59,296 bases of DNA from JANXUC01 sp043782485 (GTDB taxonomy: Bacteria > Acidobacteriota > Terriglobia > Terriglobales > Acidobacteriaceae). Location: NCBI GenBank assembly GCA_043782485.1, contig JAYWAL010000133.1, positions 1 through 59,296 on the forward strand, given 5' to 3'. The notes beneath the pieces were generated by a model that was not told where the DNA came from, searched no databases, and worked only from the letters and a program-made list of their open reading frames with translations. Below are positions 7,368-16,013 of the stretch, in pieces. The position numbers and the translations under genes were made by a program. Numbering within the stretch: the stretch's first letter is position 1; the number at the start of each line of letters is the position of its first letter.

Positions 7368-9173
7368 CTACCCGTCTTCGCCAACCCGCAGCACAGCCAG
7401 AAACGCCTCTTGCGGAATCTCCACGCGGCCGATTTTCTTCATGCGCTTCTTGCCCTCTTTCTGCTTTTCCAGCAGCTTGCGCTTGCGGCTGATGTCGCCG
7501 CCATAGCACTTGGCAATCACGTTTTTGCGGATGGCGCCAACCGTCTCGCGGGCAATCACTTTCGCGCCAATCGCCGCCTGAATCGCCACTTCAAACATCT
7601 GGCGCGGAATCAATTCCTTCATCTTGGCCGCCAGCGCCCGGCCCCGGTCGTAGGCAAAGTCGCGGTGCACAATAATGGACAGCGCATCCACCGGATCGCC
7701 CGAAATCAGAATATCCATCTTCACCATCGGCGAATCCCACCAGCCGACCAGGTGGTAATCCAGCGAAGCGTATCCGCGCGACACTGACTTCAGCCGGTCG
7801 TAAAAATCCAGCACCACTTCATTCAGCGGCAATTCATACAGCAGCTTCACGCGCGACGAGCCCACGTATTCGAAACTCTTCTGCTTGCCGCGCTTTTCTT
7901 CCACCAGCTTCAGAATTCCGCCAACGTATTCTTCCTTGGTAAGGATGGTCGCCAAAATTACCGGCTCCTCAATCTTGATGATCTCGGTGGCACCCGGCCA
8001 ACGTGACGGATTATCCACTTCAATGACCGAGCCGTCCGTTTTCGTAATGTTGTAGCGCACACCCGGTGCCGTGATAATCAGGTCCAGGTTGAACTCGCGC
8101 TCGAGTCGCTCCTGAATGATTTCCATATGCAGAAGGCCCAGGAAGCCGCACCGGAAGCCAAACCCCAGCGCCACCGAACTCTCCGGCTCGAAAAAAAACG
8201 ACGCGTCGTTCAAGCGCAGCTTTTCGAGGGCATCGCGCAGGCGGGTATGCTCGTGGGATTCCACCGTGTACAAGCCCGCGAACACCATCGGCTTGATGTC
8301 TTCAAAGCCCGGCAGCGGTTCCAGCGCGGGATTCGCGTCTTCCGTGATCGTATCGCCAATTTTGGTGTCGGCGACGGTCTTGCTGTTCGCCATCATGAAG
8401 CCGACTTCGCCAGCTTCCAGCGAATCCACTTCCACGGGCTTCGGCGTCAGCACGCCGAGCGTTTCGGTTTCCAGAACGCGGGAATTCCACCACAAGCGGA
8501 TTTTTTGCCCCCGCCGCAACGTTCCTTCAAACACGCGCACCAATACAATCACGCCGCGGTAAGGATCAAACCAGGAATCAAAAATCAGTGCCTGCAAGGG
8601 ATTCTCTGGCAATCCTTTCGGTGGCGGAACCAGCTTTACAATCGCCTCCAGCACTTCCTCGACGCCCATCCCTGTCTTGGCGCTGATCGGAATCGCATCG
8701 GTCGCATCCAGCCCGACCGCGCTCTCGATCATCTCCTTCGTCCGCTCGATATCCGCCGACGGAAGATCAATTTTGTTAATCACCGGAATAATTTCCAGCC
8801 CGTGATTGATCGCCAGATACGAGTTCGCCAGAGTCTGGGCTTCCACGCCCTGCGAGGCGTCCACCACTAGCAACGCGCCCTCGCACGAAGCCAGCGCCCG
8901 GGAGACTTCGTAGGAAAAATCCACGTGCCCCGGCGTGTCGATCAGGTTCAGTTGGTAGGTGATCCCGTCTCGCGCCTCATACATCATTCGAACCGCGTGA
9001 GCCTTGATCGTGATCCCGCGCTCGCGCTCCAGGTCCATGGAGTCGAGCACCTGCTCCTGCATCTCGCGCTTGGTCAGCGACCCGGTAATCTCCAGCAGCC
9101 GGTCAGCGAGCGTGGATTTGCCATGGTCAATGTGCGCAATAATGGCGAAATTCCGGATGTATTTGCGGTCCAT
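7368..9173 (-). CDS. lepA: Elongation factor 4 (LepA), ribosomal back-translocase GTPase
   Basis: Ribosome-associated GTPase that remodels stalled or mistranslocated ribosomes. The 601-aa length is standard. G1 is AHIDHGKST (residues 13-21), G3 is DTPGHVDF (~79-86), and G4 is NKIDLPSAD. The family-specific GFRCGFLGLLHMEIIQERLEREF segment follows in two parts near residues 338-360. The LepA C-terminal domain ends with AKCYGGDISRKRKLLEKQKEGKKRM in family order. ATG at 9173. The gene stands alone on the minus strand. No leader peptidase gene follows it, unlike E. coli. Confidence 0.97.
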   Translation of the reverse strand: MDRKYIRNFAIIAHIDHGKSTLADRLLEITGSLTKREMQEQVLDSMDLERERGITIKAHAVRMMYEARDGITYQLNLIDTPGHVDFSYEVSRALASCEGALLVVDASQGVEAQTLANSYLAINHGLEIIPVINKIDLPSADIERTKEMIESAVGLDATDAIPISAKTGMGVEEVLEAIVKLVPPPKGLPENPLQALIFDSWFDPYRGVIVLVRVFEGTLRRGQKIRLWWNSRVLETETLGVLTPKPVEVDSLEAGEVGFMMANSKTVADTKIGDTITEDANPALEPLPGFEDIKPMVFAGLYTVESHEHTRLRDALEKLRLNDASFFFEPESSVALGFGFRCGFLGLLHMEIIQERLEREFNLDLIITAPGVRYNITKTDGSVIEVDNPSRWPGATEIIKIEEPVILATILTKEEYVGGILKLVEEKRGKQKSFEYVGSSRVKLLYELPLNEVVLDFYDRLKSVSRGYASLDYHLVGWWDSPMVKMDILISGDPVDALSIIVHRDFAYDRGRALAAKMKELIPRQMFEVAIQAAIGAKVIARETVGAIRKNVIAKCYGGDISRKRKLLEKQKEGKKRMKKIGRVEIPQEAFLAVLRVGEDG

Positions 9174-9387
9174 GCTGGCCAGTTGACAGAGGTTAGCTTG
9201 AGGCTACGAGGGTCGAACTACGATTCTAACAGGCTTGAAACCTTGGAGGCACGGGCGTCCCCGCCGTGCAGGTTTGAAGCTAGACATGGCGCTCATCGCA
9301 TCCGGGACGGGCGAGGCCGCCCGACTGGCGTTCGACCGGACTGACACACTCAACTTCAAGGAATCGCTTCAAGGAATCGATAGATAT

Positions 9388-9417
9388 GGGATGTAGCTCA
9401 GTAGGTCCGCTTCGTTC
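9388..9417 (+). pseudogene. Truncated tRNA-Ala-like 5' fragment
   Basis: GGGATGTAGCTCAG (9388-9401) matches the acceptor and D-arm start of bacterial tRNA-Ala. CGCTTCGTTC (9408-9417) matches its D-stem end and anticodon arm, but a few bases of the D loop are missing and no anticodon loop, T-arm or acceptor 3' strand follows. It abuts the 3' end of the minus-strand gene at 9429, preceded by a direct repeat TTCAAGGAATCG (two copies, about 9355-9380). Likely a recombination remnant; chance similarity is possible. Confidence 0.4.
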
Positions 9418-9428
9418 TACTTCACGGC

Positions 9429-9860
9429 CTATTTCGCGGCTTCGGGTTCGTTCTTGCTTGGATGGCCGGGCGCAGGCGTGGGCTTGGTGGACTGATGCAG
9501 CGGAACAGGACGCGGACCGGAAGTTGGCGGTGCTGCATCCTTCGCGCCAGAAGTGGTTTTGCCGAGCGTGCCGTCGAGGCTGAGGGTTTGTCGCGGACCT
9601 CGCTGAGAGTCCGTGCCGGTCTGACTGTCCGGAGCGGCATCCGACGCTGGCTTCGGCTTCTTCGCGGCGTTGAAGGCGTACACGTCGGTAAGATTGGTAT
9701 TGCGGCTTTTCTGAGATGTGGGATCGCTCAGGGGCGCGTTACAGCCAGCCGGACGCTGCGTCTTGGCAGTGGTCTCGGTGCTCTTTGCCGGAGCGTTTTG
9801 TGCCATCGCGAAGGTGGAAAGAACCAGCAAGGCCAAGCAGGATTTCATCATGGTGGACAT
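9429..9860 (-). CDS. Small secreted protein of unknown function
   Basis: I do not recognise this protein. From the ATG at 9860 it has a signal peptide (MKSCLALLVLSTFAMAQ) and then a ~120-residue hydrophilic, Pro/Lys/Thr/Ser-rich region without regular structure, probably disordered in the periplasm. The single recognisable island is NTNLTDVYAFNAAKKPKP. Longer in-frame starts up to 10007 would translate the tandem repeat at 9972-9998 and bury the signal peptide, so I reject them. Divergent from maf. Confidence 0.6.
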   Translation of the reverse strand: MSTMMKSCLALLVLSTFAMAQNAPAKSTETTAKTQRPAGCNAPLSDPTSQKSRNTNLTDVYAFNAAKKPKPASDAAPDSQTGTDSQRGPRQTLSLDGTLGKTTSGAKDAAPPTSGPRPVPLHQSTKPTPAPGHPSKNEPEAAK

Positions 9861-9971
9861 AGCTTGGAGGCTAGCGTCCGAAAAACGAGGAGGCAAGGAG
9901 TATCGAAGCTGTCCGGTGCCGAAAGTAACGCGGGGCGCTAGCGTGGGTGTGGTGAAGCGCCATCCGCGCTT

Positions 9972-9998
9972 CATCGAATACATCGAATACATCGAATA
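9972..9998. repeat. 9-bp tandem repeat, three copies, upstream of maf
   Basis: CATCGAATA is repeated three times without interruption, ending 12 bases before the maf start codon. Confidence 0.9.
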
Positions 9999-10010
9999 CA
10001 ATCCCACTCA

Positions 10011-10604
10011 ATGCTTATCCTTGCCTCTGCTTCGCCGCGTCGTCAGGAACTGCTCCGCAATGCCGGTGTCGAGTTCATCGTGCAGCCCGCGAACGTTCCT
10101 GAAAATTTCATTCTGGGAGAATCGCCCGAAGCCTGCGTCCAGCGACTCGCGCAAGCTAAAGCCCGCGCGGTATTTGAGCGCCATCCCACAAATCAGGTTC
10201 TTGGTGCCGATACCGTCGTCGTCAGCCATGTCATTGGCAACGAAGTCGGCGACGAAATCGGTAATGAAATTTTGGGTAAGCCAGCCGACGCGCAAGATGC
10301 TGCTCGAATGCTCCGCGCACTCGCAGGCCGCGAGCATCATGTCCTCACCGGAGTTTGCCTGCTAACCCCAGGCCACCCGCCTACGGAAGACATCCGCTAC
10401 GAAATCACTCGCGTCACCATGACCACCCTCACCGACCAGGAAATCGCCGACTACGTCGCGCTAGGCGAACCAATGGATAAGGCTGGGGCCTACGCCATCC
10501 AGGGCCGGGCCTCGCGCTGGATTCCAAAAATAAAAGGATGCTATTTCAACGTGGTGGGACTGCCTGTATCGCTGGTGTGCGGGATGTTGCGCCAACGCAG
10601 GTAA
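10011..10604 (+). CDS. maf: Maf family nucleotide pyrophosphatase
   Basis: Hydrolyses non-canonical or methylated nucleoside triphosphates (dTTP, UTP, m7GTP-type substrates), a house-cleaning enzyme. The N-terminal signature LILASASPRRQELLRNAG is intact. ADTVVV carries the metal-binding Asp, GKPADAQDAARML follows, and the C-terminal DKAGAYAIQG and FNVVGLPVS are canonical. At 197 aa it is full length. An insertion VSHVIGNEVGDEIGNEI sits after the ADTVVV strand and is longer than in E. coli YhdE. No ribosome site is evident. A tandem repeat lies just before the ATG. Confidence 0.94.
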   Translation: MLILASASPRRQELLRNAGVEFIVQPANVPENFILGESPEACVQRLAQAKARAVFERHPTNQVLGADTVVVSHVIGNEVGDEIGNEILGKPADAQDAARMLRALAGREHHVLTGVCLLTPGHPPTEDIRYEITRVTMTTLTDQEIADYVALGEPMDKAGAYAIQGRASRWIPKIKGCYFNVVGLPVSLVCGMLRQRR

Positions 10605-10617
10605 CGCCTGCGTAGCG

Positions 10618-10704
10618 GCGGGCGCCCTCGCCCGCCACGTTGTGTTCGTGATCTTGAAGCTGGAAGCTGGAAGCTCACGCGGGCGAGGGCACCCACGCTA
10701 CACG
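10618..10704. repeat. Pair of inverted GC-rich palindromes between maf and tatA
   Basis: The element GCGGGCG-CCCT-CGCCCGC at 10618-10635 is followed by a slightly diverged inverted copy at 10679-10704. Together they can form either two small hairpins or one large one. Between them lies a short tandem GAAGCTG run. Convergent genes end on both sides, so a bidirectional 3'-end role is possible. Confidence 0.65.
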
Positions 10705-10708
10705 AACC

Positions 10709-10876
10709 TTACGACTTCTTCTCGTCCGTGTTCTCGCCGTCCTTCATGGCGCTCTTAAAGTTCTTGATGCCTTCGCCCAAACCTTTGCCGAGGTCCGCGA
10801 TCTTGCCCGTGCCAAAAATCAGCACCGCAATAAATCCAATGATCAATAGCTCCGGCATTCCAAGTTTTCCAAGCAT
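10709..10876 (-). CDS. tatA: Sec-independent protein translocase subunit TatA
   Basis: Pore-forming subunit of the twin-arginine translocation system for folded proteins. The 55-aa protein starts at ATG 10876, six bases after a perfect GGAGGTG. It has the Tat shape: one N-terminal membrane segment (ELLIIGFIAVLIFGTGK), a hinge with the FG motif, the amphipathic helix IADLGKGLGEGIKNF, and a short charged tail. It is at the short end for TatA. TatB is excluded by length, and TatC is not nearby, so the other subunits must be encoded elsewhere. Too short to be found by length-filtered gene calling. Confidence 0.9.
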   Translation of the reverse strand: MLGKLGMPELLIIGFIAVLIFGTGKIADLGKGLGEGIKNFKSAMKDGENTDEKKS

Positions 10877-11129
10877 GGGAAACACCTCCTGCTGGCGGGG
10901 TCCTCACTACGACTGGGAGAGCAAAGAGGGAAAACCGCTGCTGCACAGATACTAGGCCCCGCCGCCTCGCGAGTCAAAAGCCAATTGCGAGGCTACTGGA
11001 AAAGCCCGGGCGGGGCCCAGAAACCCCCATTTTCTGGCTTTTCACCGACCCTGCTAGGCCATCGAAGCATAGCCGGGCGTGTACGTCCGGTCTCTTACCG
11101 TTTTAAGACCTTTCTGCTATCGTCGCCTC

Positions 11130-13103
11130 ATGCTCAGCCCCTTGGTCCGTGGTGCGACCGGTCTGTTCGTGGCCGTCGTGGCTGTCGGACTCATGTCGGC
11201 AAAGGATTCCACCAGCGATTCCGCCGCCGCACTCAATGCCGAACCCGGAAAAGACCGTGCGCCCCTATCGCTCATTCATCTTGACCGGGAGGGTGAAAAA
11301 TGGGCATCGAAGACGCTCAAGAAGTTGACGGCCGAGGAGAAAATCGGCCAGCTCATCATGCCTTGGGCTCGGGTTCAGTTCCTGAATTCCAAAAGCCCTG
11401 AATACCTCGCCTTGCGGGAAAACCTGCGCAAATACCACGTGGGCGGCTTCGCGGTCAGCGTGCCGGTCGAAGGGTCGTTCCTGATGTACAACGAGCCCTA
11501 CGGCACGGCGGCGCTCACCAATCAACTCCAGAACGACTCCGACTTACCTCTAATTTTTGCCGCTGATTTTGAGCGCGGCCTTTCGATGCGTTTACGCGGC
11601 ACCACGGTTTTCCCCCACGCCATGGCCTTTGGAGCGGCAGGCAAGCTGGAATACGCGGAAGCCCTCGGTCGAGTGACCGCCCAGGAATCCCGGGCCATCG
11701 GCATTCATTGGAACTTCTTTCCCGTGGCCGACGTCAATTCCAACCCAGCCAACCCCATCATCAACACCCGGTCGTTCAGTGAAGACCCTTACCAGGTCGG
11801 AGACCTTCTCGCAGCCTATATTCGCGGAGCCCACGGCCAGGGGATGCTGACCACCGCCAAGCATTTTCCCGGACATGGCGATACGGGCACGGATTCGCAC
11901 CTGGGCGTGGCCCAGGTCAAAAGCGGGCCGGAGCACATGGACTTGGTGGAAATGCCTCCGTTTCGGCAGGCCGTGGCGGCAGGTATCGACGCCATCATGG
12001 TGGCCCATATTTCGGTTCCATCCTTTGACCCGGACCCCCGGCACGTGGCCACTACCTCGCCCAAAATTATCAAGGAGCTGCTCCGTGGCAGGCTTGGTTT
12101 TCAGGGAATTGTGGTCACGGATGCCCTCGATATGGGTGCGCTGACCCGTCTTTATGCCAAGGAACCCGGCCGGGCCTGCGTGGACGCATTCAAGGCCGGT
12201 AACGATGTCCTGTTAATCCCGTTGGATACGGGGGCCTGCTTCCGCGCCATGCTGTCCGCAGTTCGCACTGGAGAGGTGCCCACAGCCGATCTGGATGCCT
12301 CGGTGCTCAAGATGCTGCGTGCCAAGGCCTCCCTGGGCCTTCACAAGCATCGTTTGGTGGATCCGACCCAGCTGCCCGAGAAGATCGCGTCTCCGGAGAA
12401 CCTGGTCTTGGGCCAGCAGATTGCCGATAGTGCCCTTACTTTGCTGCGGGATAGCGGCAAAATGCTCCCCCTCCAGAACACCCGCCAGGCCTCGGAAAAT
12501 GCTTCCGACAATCATGGAACCGACCCAGCACCCCTTCCGTATCAAACCATAGAGAAAACCGCCAACCACCTGGTGGCGGTGGTTCTTACGGATGATGTCC
12601 GCCAGGAATGGGGACGCGTCCTGGAAAGGGAGCTGCGCGCTCGCGTACCGGACGCTAACGTCATTTTTGTCGATTCGCGCATTGCTAAATCTATGACAGG
12701 ACAGATACTTAGCGCCGCCGATGAAGCCCAGGCCGTAATTGTGGCTGTGTACACGACCCCGTCTGGCGGAAAGCGGGTCATGACCAAGGGCCAGATGACG
12801 GCCAGTATTGGCCTAGCCGATAGCGTGGGCACTCTGCTGCAACAGCTCCTGGCCCGCACTCCGGATAAAACGTTTGTCGTCTCCCTCGGTAGCCCGTATT
12901 TCGTCTCCGACTTCCCCGAGACCCAGAACTACCTGTGTACCTTCTCCAACACATCCGTTTCCGAAACTGCCGCTGTTAAGGCGCTGTTTGGCGAAATCCC
13001 GATCCACGGTCGGTTGCCCGTCAGTATTCCCAGCATTGCCCCGCGAGGGGCTGGTTTGGATCGGCCCGAACTCTCTGGAGGTCTCTCCCATGTTCAGCGC
13101 TAG
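11130..13103 (+). CDS. nagZ: Glycoside hydrolase family 3, beta-N-acetylhexosaminidase (NagZ-like), two-domain
   Basis: Probably removes N-acetylglucosamine from muropeptides in peptidoglycan recycling. After a signal-like N-terminus, the GH3 barrel shows EEKIGQLIMPW, the NagZ hallmark KHFPGHGDT (Lys244-His249), and the nucleophile motif VVTDALDMGA with Asp331. The protein is ~657 aa, so it has the second GH3 domain that short proteobacterial NagZ lacks. The N-terminal hydrophobic stretch points to export, unlike cytoplasmic NagZ. ATG 11130 is preferred over GTG 11079, which would hide the signal. The last 14 bases overlap the following lipoprotein gene, suggesting co-expression. Confidence 0.88.
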   Translation: MLSPLVRGATGLFVAVVAVGLMSAKDSTSDSAAALNAEPGKDRAPLSLIHLDREGEKWASKTLKKLTAEEKIGQLIMPWARVQFLNSKSPEYLALRENLRKYHVGGFAVSVPVEGSFLMYNEPYGTAALTNQLQNDSDLPLIFAADFERGLSMRLRGTTVFPHAMAFGAAGKLEYAEALGRVTAQESRAIGIHWNFFPVADVNSNPANPIINTRSFSEDPYQVGDLLAAYIRGAHGQGMLTTAKHFPGHGDTGTDSHLGVAQVKSGPEHMDLVEMPPFRQAVAAGIDAIMVAHISVPSFDPDPRHVATTSPKIIKELLRGRLGFQGIVVTDALDMGALTRLYAKEPGRACVDAFKAGNDVLLIPLDTGACFRAMLSAVRTGEVPTADLDASVLKMLRAKASLGLHKHRLVDPTQLPEKIASPENLVLGQQIADSALTLLRDSGKMLPLQNTRQASENASDNHGTDPAPLPYQTIEKTANHLVAVVLTDDVRQEWGRVLERELRARVPDANVIFVDSRIAKSMTGQILSAADEAQAVIVAVYTTPSGGKRVMTKGQMTASIGLADSVGTLLQQLLARTPDKTFVVSLGSPYFVSDFPETQNYLCTFSNTSVSETAAVKALFGEIPIHGRLPVSIPSIAPRGAGLDRPELSGGLSHVQR

Positions 13104-13701
13104 CTTCAGCACCCGAATTTTCCACGCAACCGCTGTCTGCGTCCTAGCCGTAAGCCTGGCGGGCTGCGGAATCAACGTGAAGCAAGGCAAGAACAACGGC
13201 GATGACAAGGAAGTGACGATCCAGTCGCCGGTGGGCAGTCTGCACGTTGGCAAGGACGTGCAGGGTTCTGATACGGGCATCACGGTCTATCCCGGCGCTA
13301 AGCTCGTGGAAAAAGACGACGACAAAGGCAGCGACCGCGCGAATGTAAACATTTCGACCTCATTGTTTGGACTGAAGCTGGTGGTCGTGAAGTACGTATC
13401 GGACGATGCGCCGGAGAAACTGATCGCTTTCTATGCCAACGATCTCAAGCGCTACGGCACAGTTTTATCTTGCGCCCAGTCCGGGGGGCCGGACGTAAAC
13501 GTGAATATTCACGCCGACGACAAGGAAGCGAAAAAATCCAGAGCTTTGGCGTGCGCGGATCGCGGCAAAGGCGAGACCACGGAGATCAAGGTTGGAACCA
13601 GCAATAATCAACACATCGTGGCTGTCACGCCCAAAGGCAAAGGGTCTGAATTCGCTTTGGTTTACGTACGCACCCGCGCGGACGACGACAGCACCATCTG
13701 A
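13090..13701 (+). CDS. Lipoprotein of unknown function
   Basis: 203 aa from ATG 13090, with GGAGG eight bases upstream inside the nagZ tail. The signal peptide ends in lipobox LAGC (Cys26). The mature part begins with a Lys/Asp-rich tether, then SPVGSLHVGKD and ITVYPGAKLVE. A ~100-residue region follows with PEKLIAFYANDLKRYG, a pattern typical of secreted acidobacterial proteins that monitor or bind at the envelope. I know no functional assignment. Overlap with the upstream hydrolase suggests they work together or are co-regulated. Confidence 0.78.
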   Translation: MFSASFSTRIFHATAVCVLAVSLAGCGINVKQGKNNGDDKEVTIQSPVGSLHVGKDVQGSDTGITVYPGAKLVEKDDDKGSDRANVNISTSLFGLKLVVVKYVSDDAPEKLIAFYANDLKRYGTVLSCAQSGGPDVNVNIHADDKEAKKSRALACADRGKGETTEIKVGTSNNQHIVAVTPKGKGSEFALVYVRTRADDDSTI

Positions 13702-13751
13702 TTGCCGCTGTTTCTTGCTCCTGACTTGCGATCTGCTGTAACTTGCTTGCA

Positions 13752-14396
13752 GTGGACCACTCCTGCCCTAGCTGCGGCCTAGCCGTCGCCGACGGAACGC
13801 CGTTCTGCCCCGGTTGCCGCGCTCCCCAGATCCGCTTTGTGCCTCCCGAGCCGGTGGAAGCACCCGCGCTCGCCGGCATGGCGACGCAAGACGCCTTGCC
13901 CGCCCCCACGGCCTTGATATGGCAACCAGCGTTGCACGCAGCCTTTGTGGGGGGTGCTTTTTCCGCCCTGGTCATGAACTTCCTGGGTGGTTTGCTTGGC
14001 TTAGGGGTCATTGGCGGGGGCATTATCGCCGTGTATGTCTATCGGCGGAAGGTTCCGGGTGCGGTGTTGGGCTTGGGTTCTGGCTCGCTGATGGGCGCGT
14101 TATCTGGCTTCCTGGGATTCCTACTCTTCTGCATGCTGGCAACTGTTGAGATTTTGCTCTCCCACACCCAGAATGAGCTGCGCAGACGGGCGTTTGAATC
14201 GATGGACAAGGTAGTCCAAAACGCCGACCCGCAGCTCCAGCAGCAATTCCAGGAACTCGTGCAGCAATTCAAGACCCCTGAGGGATTTGTGATTTTTATG
14301 GTGTTTACCTGCGTCCTCGTATGCGTGATGTTCGTTTTCTTTTCGACGCTAGGCGGAGCCATCGGCGCTAACATTACCCGAAGGAACCCCAAGTAG
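13752..14396 (+). CDS. Zinc-ribbon membrane protein
   Basis: Starts with a zinc ribbon, CPSCG and CPGCR (Cys5, Cys8, Cys19, Cys22), on the cytoplasmic side. Three or four membrane segments follow: ~residues 60-98, a Gly-rich helix pair ~100-130, and a final one ~175-205. A charged amphipathic stretch (DPQLQQQFQELVQQFKTP) lies between. It resembles the broad class of zinc-ribbon plus DUF4190/glycine-rich membrane proteins, with no specific function. GTG 13752 gives the natural start directly before the ribbon; a TTG nine bases earlier is possible. TGTAAC upstream may be its -10 box. Confidence 0.72.
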   Translation: MDHSCPSCGLAVADGTPFCPGCRAPQIRFVPPEPVEAPALAGMATQDALPAPTALIWQPALHAAFVGGAFSALVMNFLGGLLGLGVIGGGIIAVYVYRRKVPGAVLGLGSGSLMGALSGFLGFLLFCMLATVEILLSHTQNELRRRAFESMDKVVQNADPQLQQQFQELVQQFKTPEGFVIFMVFTCVLVCVMFVFFSTLGGAIGANITRRNPK

Positions 14397-14464
14397 GAGC
14401 TTTTTCGCCGCCAGCGCCTGTCAAGTTGCTCCAGCCCCTTGCCCACGCGTATGATCCTTTGTTC

Positions 14465-15040
14465 ATGACTCCGCGCTCTCCCATCCGGCAGCCTCAACTT
14501 CGTGAAAAGGCCCAGCTCATGTCGCCCTCGGAAATCGAGCGGACGCTAGTCCGGCTCGCCCACGAGATCAACGAGCGCAACAATGGCGTGACGGATTTGG
14601 TGCTGGTGGGCATCAAGCGCCGCGGCATTCCCCTGGCCCAGCGGCTGGGGAAACTGCTGCAACGTATTGAAAAGAAGGAGATTCCGGTCGGCATCCTGGA
14701 CATTAGCCTATATCGCGACGACCTGACCACGCTGGGCCCCAAGCCGGTGGTTCAGAAAGGCGATATTGGCGTTTCCGTGGCTGGCAAGGTGGTAGTCCTA
14801 ATTGACGACGTGCTCTACACCGGCCGCACCGTCCGGGCCGCCATGGACGCACTATTCGCCCAAGGACGGCCGCGACTGGTCCAGTTTTGCGTCTTGATCG
14901 ACCGCGGGCACCGAGAACTGCCCGTGGAAGCCACCTTTGTGGGCCGCAGAATTCAGACGCAGGAAAGCGAAATTGTGGAAGTGCAACTCAAGGAAACCGA
15001 CGACGCGGAAAAGGTGCTTCTCGTCGAGAAAGTGAGTTGA
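14465..15040 (+). CDS. pyrR: Bifunctional PyrR: pyrimidine operon regulator / uracil phosphoribosyltransferase
   Basis: Binds pyr mRNA in response to UMP and converts uracil plus PRPP to UMP. The 191-aa protein has the PRPP loop VVLIDDVLYTGRT (Ile113-Thr122), the GIKRRGIPLAQRL substrate segment, DISLYRDDL, and the C-terminal LIDRGHRELPVEATFVGR. ATG 14465 follows a TATGAT box by nine bases. It heads pyrR-pyrB-pyrC. I see no classic terminator/antiterminator attenuator in the 68-base leader or the 58-base gap before pyrB, so how it regulates here is unclear. Confidence 0.95.
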   Translation: MTPRSPIRQPQLREKAQLMSPSEIERTLVRLAHEINERNNGVTDLVLVGIKRRGIPLAQRLGKLLQRIEKKEIPVGILDISLYRDDLTTLGPKPVVQKGDIGVSVAGKVVVLIDDVLYTGRTVRAAMDALFAQGRPRLVQFCVLIDRGHRELPVEATFVGRRIQTQESEIVEVQLKETDDAEKVLLVEKVS

Positions 15041-15098
15041 GGACGCAGTCCAGTTTCGAGATGGCCCGGACCAGCGTCCTTGACGTCCCTTCTCCCGC

Positions 15099-16013
15099 AT
15101 GAATTCCCCAGCGCGCGGCTCTCTGCTAGGAATTGAGCATCTTTCCGCCAAGGACATTGGCGCATTGCTGCAACTGGCGCGCGGGATGAAGCCGGAGCGG
15201 CCCCGTCCGTTGCTGCGAGGCAAACGCGTGGGACTGCTTTTTTACGAGACCTCCACCCGCACGCGCGCTTCGTTTGAAGTGGCCGCGAAATCGCTGGGCG
15301 CGATCACCACGCTGATTCAAGTGGCCGGTTCCAGCATTGAAAAAGGGGAATCGCTGGTGGATACGGGCGCGACCCTGCGAGCCATTGGCGCGGATATTCT
15401 TGTGGTACGGCACCCAAACTCCGGCGCGCCTCACTTGCTGGCGCAGCACCTGGGCATTCCCATCATCAATGCCGGCGACGGTATGCACGAGCACCCTTCG
15501 CAGGCGCTACTGGATGCCTACACGATTCTGCGGCACAAGAAGAAAATTGCTGGACTGCACGTGGCCATTATCGGGGACATTTTTCACAGCCGCGTGGCGC
15601 GTTCCAATATTCATCTACTGAGCAAGCTCGGCGCCAAGATGACCCTGTGCGGCCCGCCTGAGCTGTTGCCGGAGTTAGCCACGACGCTGGCACCAGGACT
15701 GAAGATTGTTCGCCAACTGGAACAGGCAATTCACGGAGCCGACGTTGTGATGCTGCTGCGTGTGCAAAAAGAGCGCCTCGACGGCTTAAAGGTTCACATC
15801 TACGACTACGTGACCCGCTACCAAATGACCCCGGCTCGATTGAAGCTGGCCAATCGGGACGCCATCCTGATGCATCCCGGTCCCGCGATTCGCGGATTGG
15901 AACTAGAAGGAGACTTGGCGGATGCGCCGCAATCCGTAATCCGCGAGGAAGTAAAAAACGGCGTGCCCGTCCGAATGGCCATTCTGGCAAGAGCGGCAGG
16001 AAAGGCGCGATGA
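15099..16013 (+). CDS. pyrB: Aspartate carbamoyltransferase catalytic chain
   Basis: Joins carbamoyl phosphate and aspartate in the committed step of pyrimidine synthesis. Carbamoyl-phosphate motif STRTR is at residues 52-56 (YETSTRTRASFE). HPSQALLDAYTI and GDIFHSRVARSN follow, then the aspartate-binding MLLRVQKERLDG and the end motif ILMHPGPAIRGLE. Length of 304 aa fits the class without a fused regulatory chain. No pyrI or pyrC-like pseudo-DHOase is needed here because an active PyrC follows. The stop overlaps the pyrC start as ATGA. Confidence 0.97.
   Translation: MNSPARGSLLGIEHLSAKDIGALLQLARGMKPERPRPLLRGKRVGLLFYETSTRTRASFEVAAKSLGAITTLIQVAGSSIEKGESLVDTGATLRAIGADILVVRHPNSGAPHLLAQHLGIPIINAGDGMHEHPSQALLDAYTILRHKKKIAGLHVAIIGDIFHSRVARSNIHLLSKLGAKMTLCGPPELLPELATTLAPGLKIVRQLEQAIHGADVVMLLRVQKERLDGLKVHIYDYVTRYQMTPARLKLANRDAILMHPGPAIRGLELEGDLADAPQSVIREEVKNGVPVRMAILARAAGKAR

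Noticed and set aside
14397..14464. Possible PyrR attenuator upstream of pyrR
   Set aside because: No competing terminator/antiterminator stems can be drawn in this 68-base leader.
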